Source: an uncultured Rubritalea sp. (GTDB lineage: Bacteria; Verrucomicrobiota; Verrucomicrobiia; Verrucomicrobiales; Akkermansiaceae). From it: a stretch of DNA of 34,573 bases. Position 1 is the stretch's first letter, and every line of letters starts with the position of its first letter. The position numbers and the translations under genes were made by a program. The stretch lies in the NCBI GenBank assembly GCA_937132085.1, contig CAKZNV010000114.1, forward strand, positions 1 to 34,573. The letters run 5' to 3'. The notes beneath the pieces were generated by a model. The model was not told the DNA's origin, did not search any database, and saw only the letters and a list, made by a program, of their open reading frames with translations. Shown piece after piece: positions 7,789-14,987 of this stretch.

Positions 7789-8388
7789 ATGAAAAACAAA
7801 AAAGGCCGCACCCTAATGATGGCTACATTACTAACTGGTTCACTCATTGGGGGAGTGAATGCAAAAGACTTGAGTCTTGCTGACACGAAGGTTGAAAATG
7901 CTAAGTCTGCTCATAAATTTAATCAAGGTGATTGGCTACTGGGTTTCTCGGGCTCTTATAACCATATAACCGCGGCAGACTCTGATGGGTCAGAATCAGT
8001 AGATGTGGCATTTCTAAGCTTAGATGCAGCTTATTTTGTATCAGATAACGTATCATTTGGTTTGGGAACATTTGGGTTATTAGTGCCCAGCAAAGGCTCT
8101 TCGGTAGAGGATACTGGCTATTTATTTGGTCTAGAACCAAATGTGAAATACTATTTTCAAAAGTATGAGAAATTCACTCCCTACGTCGGTGCCCATTTCG
8201 GGTATGCATATGGGAAAGTGGATGATGAAAGTGAAAACGTGACTTCTCTAGGCCTAGATGCAGGTGTCCTAGTGCCTCTCAATGATAAGGTCCTATTAGA
8301 TTTAAAACTTAAATGGTCTGACTATGATCTTGAAGAACCTGAAATAGATACCATTCAATTTCAGGTCGGACTAAAGTTCCGCTTTTAA
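7789..8388 (+). CDS. Small outer-membrane beta-barrel protein
   Basis: 199 residues. A signal peptide (about 1-25, ending VNA) is followed by amphipathic strands of the OmpA/OMP_b-brl type: GDWLLGFSGSYNHI, VDVAFLSLDAAYFVSDNVSFGLG, TPYVGAHFGYAYG. The protein ends in VGLKFRF, with the terminal Phe expected for recognition by the Bam machinery. Length and strand number suggest an eight-strand barrel. The role is unknown; such proteins can be structural or adhesive. Close spacing after the two PEP-CTERM genes suggests one transcript. Confidence 0.75.
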   Translation: MKNKKGRTLMMATLLTGSLIGGVNAKDLSLADTKVENAKSAHKFNQGDWLLGFSGSYNHITAADSDGSESVDVAFLSLDAAYFVSDNVSFGLGTFGLLVPSKGSSVEDTGYLFGLEPNVKYYFQKYEKFTPYVGAHFGYAYGKVDDESENVTSLGLDAGVLVPLNDKVLLDLKLKWSDYDLEEPEIDTIQFQVGLKFRF

Positions 8389-8787
8389 TCTTATCCTTCC
8401 TCCAGTGGCCCTACGAACTAATGCATAGCAGCCCACTGGAGGGAACAAGTATGCCTCATTGGGGAATCGTCAGAAATCCTCGTAGAAAACACAAATAAAC
8501 TCATTCTAAAACTAAAACACGCACTAAAACAGGCGTGCTGATTTCAGGACAATTTTTCACATCTTCTGGTGAAGATGGCTATGCACAAAAAAACTGAAGA
8601 AGAAAAGCCTGAGTTTACAGTATACACACATTCACAATCAGCAGCTAAGTTGGTAACAAACATGTAGCCGGATCACGAAAACGGCTAGCTTAATCACGCC
8701 GGTATTCTTGTCCAATGACAGTTCACCGATAGTCCCAAGCCTATAATGCTCGAAGCAAAAGTGAGAGGGAGAAAACAATACAAAATC
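8389..8787. other. Gene-poor interval with hairpins and possible decayed coding remnants
   Basis: CCTCCAGTGG (8399-8408) pairs with CCACTGGAGG (8433-8442) just after the barrel gene, without a T-run, so it may be a weak terminator or a processed RNA end. Other perfect or near-perfect stems are CACGC/GCGTG at about 8518-8537 and CATCTTC/GAAGATG at 8560-8577. One plus-strand frame is open from about 8423 to 8542, ending LKHALKQAC then stop. A 30-codon frame with an ATG runs 8575-8667. Neither has a recognisable family, so they may be relics or chance. Confidence 0.4.
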
Positions 8788-9135
8788 ATGAAACATATAT
8801 ATATTACTATTATAGCAATGATAGCTTTAAGCGCAATTTCCTTTGCTAAGGCTTATGTTGTCTTTGGAAAAAATGGAAGTGGTAAAAAAACTGGTTACGA
8901 TGTGATCGAAGCAACAAATTATAGCGATGCACTAAAATACGCTAAAGCTCAATTCCCTAATGCTCATTCCATTAGTGCTAATTACTTTAAGAACTACGCG
9001 CTCATATATTGGAGTCCCAAAAAAAACTCCTATTACATGAGGCATCTAGATACTAAAAAAGGTGTAGAAGAGGAGGCTGAGTATCAACGAAAACGCGGTA
9101 AGACGAGAATTGCTTATTATAGCGCTGATCTCTAA
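8788..9135 (+). CDS. Small exported protein of unknown function
   Basis: 115 residues from the ATG at 8788. I chose this start because it puts a normal signal peptide at the N-terminus (MKHIYITIIAMIALSAISFAKA); an in-frame ATG at 8746 would add 14 basic residues in front of it. The mature part is lysine- and tyrosine-rich, with YVVFGKNGSGKKTGYDVIEA near the start, a possible YSDALKYAKAQFP helix and a basic C-terminus. I recognise no family. It stands alone between two gene-poor stretches, is AT-rich, and lies near an IS30 relic, so a recent or transferred origin is possible. Confidence 0.6.
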   Translation: MKHIYITIIAMIALSAISFAKAYVVFGKNGSGKKTGYDVIEATNYSDALKYAKAQFPNAHSISANYFKNYALIYWSPKKNSYYMRHLDTKKGVEEEAEYQRKRGKTRIAYYSADL

Positions 9136-9144
9136 AGCCAACAC

Positions 9145-9348
9145 CAAAGATAGTTTTTAGAGATCTGGAAGCAGCTAGCTTATGATTCATATCGGGAATC
9201 TCCTGTATCTGTAGAATTACGTTTAAGTTCACGCCTAATAGTAGAGAAGCTTCTATCTAATATAGATACGATAGAAGCGAAGGAGTCACCGTTACGTCGT
9301 AGGATAGATATGCTAAACCGCTCTTACTGCTCAGATGTTATAGGTCAT
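9145..9348 (-). pseudogene. Relic of an IS30-family transposase N-terminus
   Basis: Read on the minus strand, the frame down to the TAA at 9182-9180 encodes a helix-turn-helix segment typical of IS30 transposases: SEQ, an in-frame stop, ERFSISILRRNGDSFASI, then LDRSFSTIRRELKRNS and TDTGDSRYES. After the stop, skipping one base restores a plausible continuation (KLAASRSLKT). An ATG at 9348-9346 starts in a shifted frame (MTYN). At least two frame disruptions and one internal stop are needed, and no DDE catalytic domain is present. It is a dead fragment. No terminal inverted repeats could be identified. Confidence 0.65.
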
Positions 9349-9575
9349 AATGCACAGATTCTGTTTTGATCGATACCTGTGCTTATATAAATCAGCATCT
9401 GAGTCGTTTTCAATTTGAATCCAAGTTGCCTATTATATTGGAAATATTATAGGCTAGGACAAGCTGGGCAAGAAAATCAAGGCAGGTGCAAATAGCAAGA
9501 AATCTAGCACAAAGCACTGGTCCTACGACTAATCAACCGATGACGTAGCTTAGCCGCAAGGAGTATTCACACCGC
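9349..9575. other. Rest of the gene-poor gap downstream of the sigma/anti-sigma operon
   Basis: No open frame of note. CCTATTATATT (9429-9439) and AATATTATAGG (9443-9453) form an imperfect AT-rich hairpin. ACTGGTCCTACGACTAAT (9516-9533) nearly repeats a stretch at 8404-8422 on the far side of the small exported gene. Together with the IS30 relic this suggests a decayed insertion zone. No terminator for the anti-sigma gene was recognised. Confidence 0.35.
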
Positions 9576-10904
9576 CTAAAGGCTCTTCTGGATGATTTCT
9601 AGGGCTGCGTTTTGCTCATCTGAGATCTCGTTTTCAGACTCGAATGATTGGATCATTGACGGTAGATCTGACTTGGTGTTTTCAGTCATATTCTGTGCCC
9701 ATGTTGCGAGGATGATCGCGAACTGAGTGTCTTGGGGAGCTACATTCCACGTCACATTACTGAATTGCACGTTGAGTGATTTTTCAGCTACTTGGCTTAC
9801 TAGAGATCCAGATTCATTCGCTGCTTCTGAGATACTGCGCACGGAGAGGCTCACGACTTCTGACCCGAGATTATCTAGTGCCTTGAAATCTTCTTCTAGC
9901 TCTAACTCATAGATGACTAAGTGACTCTGACCAGGCTCTAGTTCAGTCACGGCTGGTGCGTATTTTGCATAATTTGCGCCTTTAGATTTCTTATGACCTA
10001 GCAGTCTATATTGAGCCACATTGTCGCTGAATGTGAGACCAGCTTCTACTTTAGCGATGTCGCTAGACTCTAGACCTATATTCTTCACTAAGATCACTGC
10101 GATCTGGTGACTCGGCGCCCATGGGCACTGCACTAGTGAGACTCCTACCTGCACCTTGTCCACCATCATGTCTGCTGGCTCATTGTAGCTAAAGTGATTG
10201 ATGATTTCTTCCACACGAACCAAATCGCTATTCAGCGCAGTATCTCCACCGTTTTCAGCCCAGTCTTCAATCCATGCCCAGCTATAATCTTCTGATGATA
10301 AAGGAACGCGGGTCATAGCGCTATTCGCTCTCGCTTCCCAGCCATCCTTCATGTTCGCAGACTCCTCTTGAGTGCCACTTTCTGTCGCATGACCTGTATC
10401 CGTTACTGATGCATCGCCATGACCGATTGATGGTCCCCCAGATTGGTCACCCGAGCTAGGAACCCAAGCGGTGCTATTTGCCTGAATTCTTGGGTTTTTC
10501 CCATAAGCCTCAGTGTCTGCATCGGCGAAGCTACCAGCATGACTATTTCCACCATCGATACTATTCATCACCATAAAGGAAAGTGTCACCACTGCTGCGG
10601 CTCCCGCTATCACTACGAATGGTCTGAGCCATTGCTTTTTCTGACCAGATGGGACCTCTGCTAGGGTAGAAATTTTTCCTGATTGGTAGACCTTAGCACG
10701 CTGCTTTGGCTTGAGTTTTAGAGCGGTCTCAGCACCTAAGCCTGCGCTCAGCAGCTGGCTGATCTCCTCAATGGAGTCCACCTCAGTCTGCAGCGCCGCA
10801 TCAGCTTGTAGCAGTTTCGCCACCTCATCTGCTTCGTGCAGTGGGAGCTCGCCTAGTGCGTAGGCTGTTAGCCTTGGGTCGCTATCGTTGATTTTAGTTT
10901 TCAT
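9576..10904 (-). CDS. Anti-sigma-type membrane protein with YfbK-like flanks but no VWA domain
   Basis: 442 residues. Residues 1-60 resemble the cytoplasmic anti-sigma head found in Planctomycetes and Verrucomicrobia (DPRLTAYALGELPLHEADEV). One membrane helix lies at about 92-114. A Gly/Ser/Asp-rich linker follows. Residues about 207-262 match the N-terminal extension of YfbK-like VWA proteins (VRVEEIINHFSYNEP, then QCPWAPSHQIAVILVK). Residues about 285-440 match the DUF3520-like tail (FSDNVAQYRLLGHKK, FAIILATWAQNM). In known relatives a VWA domain with a metal site sits between these two parts; here they are joined directly and no DxSxS is present. The gene lies 23 bases downstream of an ECF sigma gene, so it probably holds that sigma factor at the membrane. 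Confidence 0.75.
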   Translation of the reverse strand: MKTKINDSDPRLTAYALGELPLHEADEVAKLLQADAALQTEVDSIEEISQLLSAGLGAETALKLKPKQRAKVYQSGKISTLAEVPSGQKKQWLRPFVVIAGAAAVVTLSFMVMNSIDGGNSHAGSFADADTEAYGKNPRIQANSTAWVPSSGDQSGGPSIGHGDASVTDTGHATESGTQEESANMKDGWEARANSAMTRVPLSSEDYSWAWIEDWAENGGDTALNSDLVRVEEIINHFSYNEPADMMVDKVQVGVSLVQCPWAPSHQIAVILVKNIGLESSDIAKVEAGLTFSDNVAQYRLLGHKKSKGANYAKYAPAVTELEPGQSHLVIYELELEEDFKALDNLGSEVVSLSVRSISEAANESGSLVSQVAEKSLNVQFSNVTWNVAPQDTQFAIILATWAQNMTENTKSDLPSMIQSFESENEISDEQNAALEIIQKSL

Positions 10905-10927
10905 CTCTGATTGTTCTCTCTATTTTT

Positions 10928-11458
10928 TTAAATGATATCTGCTGGCATCATCTCACGGAGCCGTTTAAGCCCGTTATGCAGCAAGAAGCCTACGTTTCCC
11001 GTAGTAAGACCAGTTTTCTCACTGATCTCTTGGTAGCTCATCCCTTTTTGGAATTTAAGCATGACTACTTCTTTTTGATTGTCTGAAAGTTTCTCCAGCA
11101 CCTCCACCAGCTGGTGAATGCGCTCGCTATTGTCTGTAGCCTCATCAGGTGATGCATCCTTGCTAGCCTCTAGGCCTAAGATCTCATCATCCACGCTTAC
11201 CATGCGCTTCTCCTTACGCAGCACGTCTAGCGCTCTGTTCCTACATACAGTAAATAGCCAGCTTTTGAGCCCAGTTTTGACTTTCTCCACATCCTGCTTA
11301 TAGAGACGGATGAAAGTGTCCTGCACCACATCCCGGGCTCTATCCAGATCGCGGAGAATCGTCATCGCATAGCCTATGAGTGGGGACTCATATTCACGTA
11401 AAGCATGCTCTACTAGTTCATCTGCGGTGGTTATCATGGCTATGTCTTTTTCGCCCAT
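10928..11458 (-). CDS. ECF-subfamily RNA polymerase sigma factor
   Basis: 176 residues. Region 2 is at about 20-85 (YAMTILRDLDRARDVVQDTF, SWLFTVCRNRALDVLR). Region 4 is at about 112-168 (LEKLSDNQKEVVMLKFQKG, SYQEISEKTGLTTGNVGFLL), with the helix-turn-helix that reads the -35 element. It directs RNA polymerase to a specific promoter set, probably under control of the membrane protein encoded just downstream. An alternative ATG lies seven codons in (11437). The gene diverges from the methyltransferase at 11550 with 91 bases between. Target promoters cannot be deduced here. Confidence 0.92.
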   Translation of the reverse strand: MGEKDIAMITTADELVEHALREYESPLIGYAMTILRDLDRARDVVQDTFIRLYKQDVEKVKTGLKSWLFTVCRNRALDVLRKEKRMVSVDDEILGLEASKDASPDEATDNSERIHQLVEVLEKLSDNQKEVVMLKFQKGMSYQEISEKTGLTTGNVGFLLHNGLKRLREMMPADII

Positions 11459-11549
11459 ATCTTGGACTATTCACCAGTAGAAACGATTCGGACAATCTTT
11501 TCTTAGGAATTTTTAGAAAAAAATAGCACTCACCGCATTTCTCACTATC

Positions 11550-12461
11550 ATGTCCGCCATGTCAGGCATCCAATCCAAGTTTTCATCAGCAATCAATAAG
11601 AGGCAATCCTTGCTAGATATTGATACAGATGCGCTACGCCTCTTTGACGGCATAGGCGACAGACTCGACGACACTTTCTTAGAAACCTTCGCTGACCACT
11701 GGGTCATCTCCACCAGAGACAACCAACTCGACAGCGAAGTCCGAACATTCCTAGAAGCTAGCGGTAAATCCGTTTACTGGAAACGACTCGATCAACATCA
11801 GAAGGAAGACCCGACTCACCTCTGCGGTGAGGAGCAGACTGGAGCATTTCTAGCAAAGGAATCTGGCGTAAACTACGAGATCTCATTTCAGAGTGGCTAC
11901 TCACAGGGCATTTTCCTAGATCAGAGAGAAAACCGTAAGCGTGTCCGTGCGGCAATGTCTGAAGGTAAGACTCTGCTAAATACCTTCGCTTACACAGGAG
12001 CATTCTCCGTCTGCGCTGCACTCGGTGGAGCTATCACTACTACGCTAGATCTCTCGCAGCCTTATCTGGACTGGGCTAAGCGTAACATGCAGGCAAATGA
12101 CATCGATCCCAGCCAGCATTATTTCTGCAAAGGTGACACCTTCCACTGGCTCAAGCGATTTGCCAAACAGGGTAGAAAGTTCGACGGTATTATCCTAGAT
12201 CCACCGACATTTTCCCGAGACGACAAAGGCAAAGTCTTCCGTGTAGAATCTCACTACGACCAACTCATCTCGCTCGCTACTCAGTGCCTTGCTGAAGATG
12301 GCTGGATTCTAGCTTCTACGAACTGCCGTAAGCTTAGCGATAGTGATTTCCTGGAGCTTGTCAAAAAAGGCCTACCTCGTAGTGCAAAGGTAAAAGCTCT
12401 GCCAATGCCATCTGAATACACTGGCGAATCCTATCTAAAATCACTCTGGATCAACCACTAA
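11550..12461 (+). CDS. Class I SAM-dependent methyltransferase, RlmI/RlmK-like
   Basis: 303 residues, resembling the catalytic half of 23S rRNA methyltransferases of the RlmI/RlmK group (Methyltrans_SAM). Motifs are GIFLDQRENRKRVR, the SAM loop LNTFAYTGAFSVCAALGG, TTLDLSQPYLDWAKRNM and the catalytic-region ILDPPTFSR. The N-terminal PUA domain of RlmI is absent, so the substrate, probably rRNA, is uncertain. The first ATG is used; a second in-frame ATG three codons later is equally possible. The gene is followed after 12 bases by a small gene, probably on the same transcript. Confidence 0.85.
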   Translation: MSAMSGIQSKFSSAINKRQSLLDIDTDALRLFDGIGDRLDDTFLETFADHWVISTRDNQLDSEVRTFLEASGKSVYWKRLDQHQKEDPTHLCGEEQTGAFLAKESGVNYEISFQSGYSQGIFLDQRENRKRVRAAMSEGKTLLNTFAYTGAFSVCAALGGAITTTLDLSQPYLDWAKRNMQANDIDPSQHYFCKGDTFHWLKRFAKQGRKFDGIILDPPTFSRDDKGKVFRVESHYDQLISLATQCLAEDGWILASTNCRKLSDSDFLELVKKGLPRSAKVKALPMPSEYTGESYLKSLWINH

Positions 12462-12473
12462 CACACTAAATTT

Positions 12474-12767
12474 ATGTTTAATTCTAAACCAATCCCTAAA
12501 AAAGGAAGCAAAATTGTCAGCCATAATGACTTTCACTATCGCTGGATCGCCTACTCTACACCAAAAGGCACAGAAGTCCGTATCGCCTACGAAGAAGTGA
12601 GTGACGGCCAAAAACTCATCGCCCAAGTTCCTAAAGTTTTCGACCTACGCTGGCTAGAAGGCATCATTGATTTCGGCCTCAAGAACGGCTGGGATCCTAG
12701 GTATGCGGCGAAAGACTTCACCATCCGCACCGCCAAGGACACCTACCGTGTTATTTCAGAAGAATAG
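12474..12767 (+). CDS. Small cytoplasmic protein of unknown function
   Basis: 97 residues, no signal peptide. It begins with a basic stretch (KPIPKKGSKIVSHNDFHYRW), has mixed alpha/beta character, a central VFDLRWLEGIIDFGLKNGW and ends KDTYRVISEE. I do not recognise the family. It sits 12 bases after the methyltransferase gene, so cotranscription is likely. A perfect 7-bp hairpin (CAGAAGA 12757-12763, TCTTCTG 12769-12775) spans its stop codon but has no T-run. A decayed copy of its last ten codons lies at 14759-14788. Confidence 0.65.
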   Translation: MFNSKPIPKKGSKIVSHNDFHYRWIAYSTPKGTEVRIAYEEVSDGQKLIAQVPKVFDLRWLEGIIDFGLKNGWDPRYAAKDFTIRTAKDTYRVISEE

Positions 12768-12823
12768 CTCTTCTGCATAACACCACACTTTCGTATATAA
12801 CTGTGCACCATATTCTTATATGT

Positions 12824-12853
12824 TTGACAGTTAGTATTCGTTGTGTCTAGATG
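12824..12853 (+). promoter_or_regulatory. Possible promoter for the VWA autotransporter gene
   Basis: A perfect TTGACA at 12824-12829 is followed after 18 bases by TAGATG (12848-12853), a poor -10. The start codon is at 12939, which would leave a leader of about 80 bases. The -35 is convincing and the -10 is not, so this is a candidate only. Confidence 0.3.
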
Positions 12854-12938
12854 ATAACTATGCATGTATTTCGGAGCTTTAGGTGAAGCTCCTCCTCTCG
12901 CTTCTTCATGCTTAGTAAAACTCCAACACAACAACTAA

Positions 12939-14651
12939 ATGAAATATTATAAGAAAAATATATTAGCTGGGTTGCTAACAAGCATGGCACTTTGTGCCCC
13001 AGCGATGAGTCAGGGACTATTCGACGTCGTATTCTTATCAGACACAACGGGAAGCATGGGCGACCTCATCAGTAGTGCCAAATCCTCGAGCAACGGAATC
13101 TATACTTCATTTAGCGCTAGAGGCGACGTGATGTTTGGTGTCGGCGAATATAGGGACGGTAATAGCGATGCCTTTGCCCATAGATTTAATCTAAATGACA
13201 TGGGAGCTGCCGCACTCTCCTCAGATGGAGCTAGAGTGAGTAGCGCTATCGAACAATGGACTGCCTCTGGTGGTGGTGATTTCCCTGAGGACAACCTCTT
13301 AGCCCTCAGAACTACAGCCTCGGACACACCTTGGCGAGTAGGATCTAAGAGAATTGTCTTCTGGTTTGGAGATGCACCAGGACATGATCCAGCGAGCGAT
13401 GGCACTACGATGGCCACTACACTTGCCGCACTCAATGCACATTGCGTTCAAGTAGTAGCCATTGACCTCAACGATCTCGACGGCACAGGACAAGCGACTA
13501 TTATCACTGATAACACATTGAGCTGTGGTGATGATGGTGGACTTATAGAAGATCTAAGCACCCTTACAGGCGCTGAGTTAGATAGTAATTTAGAGAGTAT
13601 TCTACTAAATCTCTTTAATGAAGTAACGACTGGAGGCACTCCAGTGGCATTTGTTTCAGGAAGTAGATCTGGTAGCTTGATTACTGTAAGAACTATGTCA
13701 CGTGACGTGTCTAATAGATTAAGACACATCAGAGCTATTTCTGGAAGTGTTCCAGATGAACATGCTGCCATCCTCCTAGGAGCTAATGGTGGAGCTGGGT
13801 CTGGAGCCAAAGGAGGCATAAGCCCTCAAATCGTGTTACATAGACCAACATGGGAAGCTTGGGGACAAGTTTATGCATTTACTGAAAATCAAGACAATCA
13901 GGTAGGCCCAGGGTCTATCCTCATTCACCCAGACCTAGAAATAGATGTCTATGGTGGTAGCGTTGGTGTCGATAGACAGTTAAATAGAAACTGGGCAATA
14001 GGTATCGCTCTTGGAGCAGCTAAGACAGACATGGACATGAGGACAGTAGGTGACATAGACATGGATTCCATCTCTATTTCTCCTTATGCATCATACTCAA
14101 GAAACAATGCTTGGAGAGGCGCTAGCGTCTATGCCGATCTGTTCTATGCTTATGGAAGCCACGACTACGACACCAGAAGAACTGGCGGAGCAGTTGGCTC
14201 CACTGATGGAGAGTCTCATCAAATAGAGCTCAACACTGGCTTAATCTTCCAGCGTAACAGCATCAACCATGGTCCCTATACTGAGATTCGCTATACCACT
14301 GGAGACATCGACGCATATACTGAAACTGGTCCAGGAGCTCTAGCTGTTGCTAGCACTTCTTATGACTCGTTTACGACTCAGCTTGGCTATCAAGTTTCGC
14401 ATGATTATAGTGTGAAATTAGGTAAGCTAACCCCGAGTGCTCGTATAGGTTGGGAGCACGAATTTAAGCCAGATCAAGGTTCTATCGGAGCTATTGACTT
14501 GGGTGAAAGAGATGAAGATGTTGGAGTGTTAGGAGTAGGCATGAGACTCCAGAGTAGTAATAATTGGTTTTTATCTACTGATTATGAATTCAGAAAAGGT
14601 AGCGATACAGAATCTCACTATATTGGATTAAATCTTTCTAAAGAATTTTAA
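12939..14651 (+). CDS. Autotransporter with a hemicentin-type VWA passenger domain
   Basis: 570 residues. A signal peptide (about 1-25, APAMSQ) leads into a von Willebrand A domain (about 27-230). Its metal-site motif is DTTGSM (Asp35, Thr37, Ser39), followed by GVGEYRDG, SGGGDFPEDNLLAL and FWFGDAPGHDP, a pattern typical of hemicentin-like and integrin-beta-like VWA domains. A linker of about 100 residues follows, then an autotransporter barrel (about 325-570) with alternating strands such as EAWGQVYAF, VYGGSVGVDRQL and AIGIALGAAK, ending NLSKEF with a terminal aromatic. The inferred role is surface display of a metal-dependent adhesion domain by type V secretion. No Shine-Dalgarno sequence precedes the ATG. 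A good terminator follows. Confidence 0.85.
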   Translation: MKYYKKNILAGLLTSMALCAPAMSQGLFDVVFLSDTTGSMGDLISSAKSSSNGIYTSFSARGDVMFGVGEYRDGNSDAFAHRFNLNDMGAAALSSDGARVSSAIEQWTASGGGDFPEDNLLALRTTASDTPWRVGSKRIVFWFGDAPGHDPASDGTTMATTLAALNAHCVQVVAIDLNDLDGTGQATIITDNTLSCGDDGGLIEDLSTLTGAELDSNLESILLNLFNEVTTGGTPVAFVSGSRSGSLITVRTMSRDVSNRLRHIRAISGSVPDEHAAILLGANGGAGSGAKGGISPQIVLHRPTWEAWGQVYAFTENQDNQVGPGSILIHPDLEIDVYGGSVGVDRQLNRNWAIGIALGAAKTDMDMRTVGDIDMDSISISPYASYSRNNAWRGASVYADLFYAYGSHDYDTRRTGGAVGSTDGESHQIELNTGLIFQRNSINHGPYTEIRYTTGDIDAYTETGPGALAVASTSYDSFTTQLGYQVSHDYSVKLGKLTPSARIGWEHEFKPDQGSIGAIDLGERDEDVGVLGVGMRLQSSNNWFLSTDYEFRKGSDTESHYIGLNLSKEF

Positions 14652-14685
14652 TATTGAGACACTATTAGTTTAGAAATTCACTCCA

Positions 14686-14714
14686 CCTCAAGCTAGCAAT
14701 AGCTTGAGGTTTTT
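14686..14714 (+). terminator. Intrinsic terminator of the VWA autotransporter gene
   Basis: CCTCAAGCTA (14686-14695), loop GCAA, TAGCTTGAGG (14700-14709), then TTTTT to 14714. The stem is perfect with 10 pairs. It ends the transcript about 35 bases after the stop codon at 14651. Confidence 0.9.
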
Positions 14715-14758
14715 CGTTGTGTGCCTAGGTGAATCTGAGCTCTCGCCAGCAACAAAAA

Positions 14759-14788
14759 GACGCCTACCCCATTATTTCAGAAGATTAA
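14759..14788 (+). pseudogene. Decayed copy of the 3' end of the small gene at 12474-12767
   Basis: This 30-base stretch matches 12738-12767 at 24 of 30 positions, in frame and including the stop codon. It translates as DAYPIISED then TAA, against DTYRVISEE then TAG. Upstream the similarity fades quickly (one more Lys). It lies just past the VWA autotransporter, so the two matching ends bracket that gene. Confidence 0.5.
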
Positions 14789-14987
14789 GTTATCAACACA
14801 AGGCCCAGACTGTAGACCCCTTCCACACGCTTTTATGCTTGCGGAAACTGGGGAAATCGTTAGCTTAGAGATAGTAGATTAATCTCGTCGCTGACTATTG
14901 TCGGCTTCGGATGAATCTACATACATAAATCCGCCTAGTAATATTATAACCCGCTAGGCGATTCATAACCTAAACATAAATAACAAA

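Larger units (their letters stand above)
14652..14987. other. Intergenic region: terminator, gene-end relic and structured pilin leader
   Basis: After the terminator, 14759-14788 is a relic of the 3' end of the small gene at 12474 (described separately). CCCCTTCC (14817-14824) can pair with GGAA plus GGGG (14843-14846, 14850-14853). Closer to the pilin gene, CGCCTAG (14932-14938) pairs with CTAGGCG (14954-14960), and ATGAATC (14911-14917) with GATTCAT (14960-14966; one base shared with the inner stem), forming a nested stem that ends 21 bases before the ATG. No T-run follows it. Confidence 0.5.

Noticed and set aside
8397-8445. Intrinsic terminator after the barrel gene
   Set aside because: The stem is good but the loop is 24 bases and no T-run follows, so it is reported only as a hairpin.
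9576-11458. Operon as a toxin-antitoxin or defence system
   Set aside because: The ECF sigma regions and anti-sigma head are clear; nothing suggests defence.
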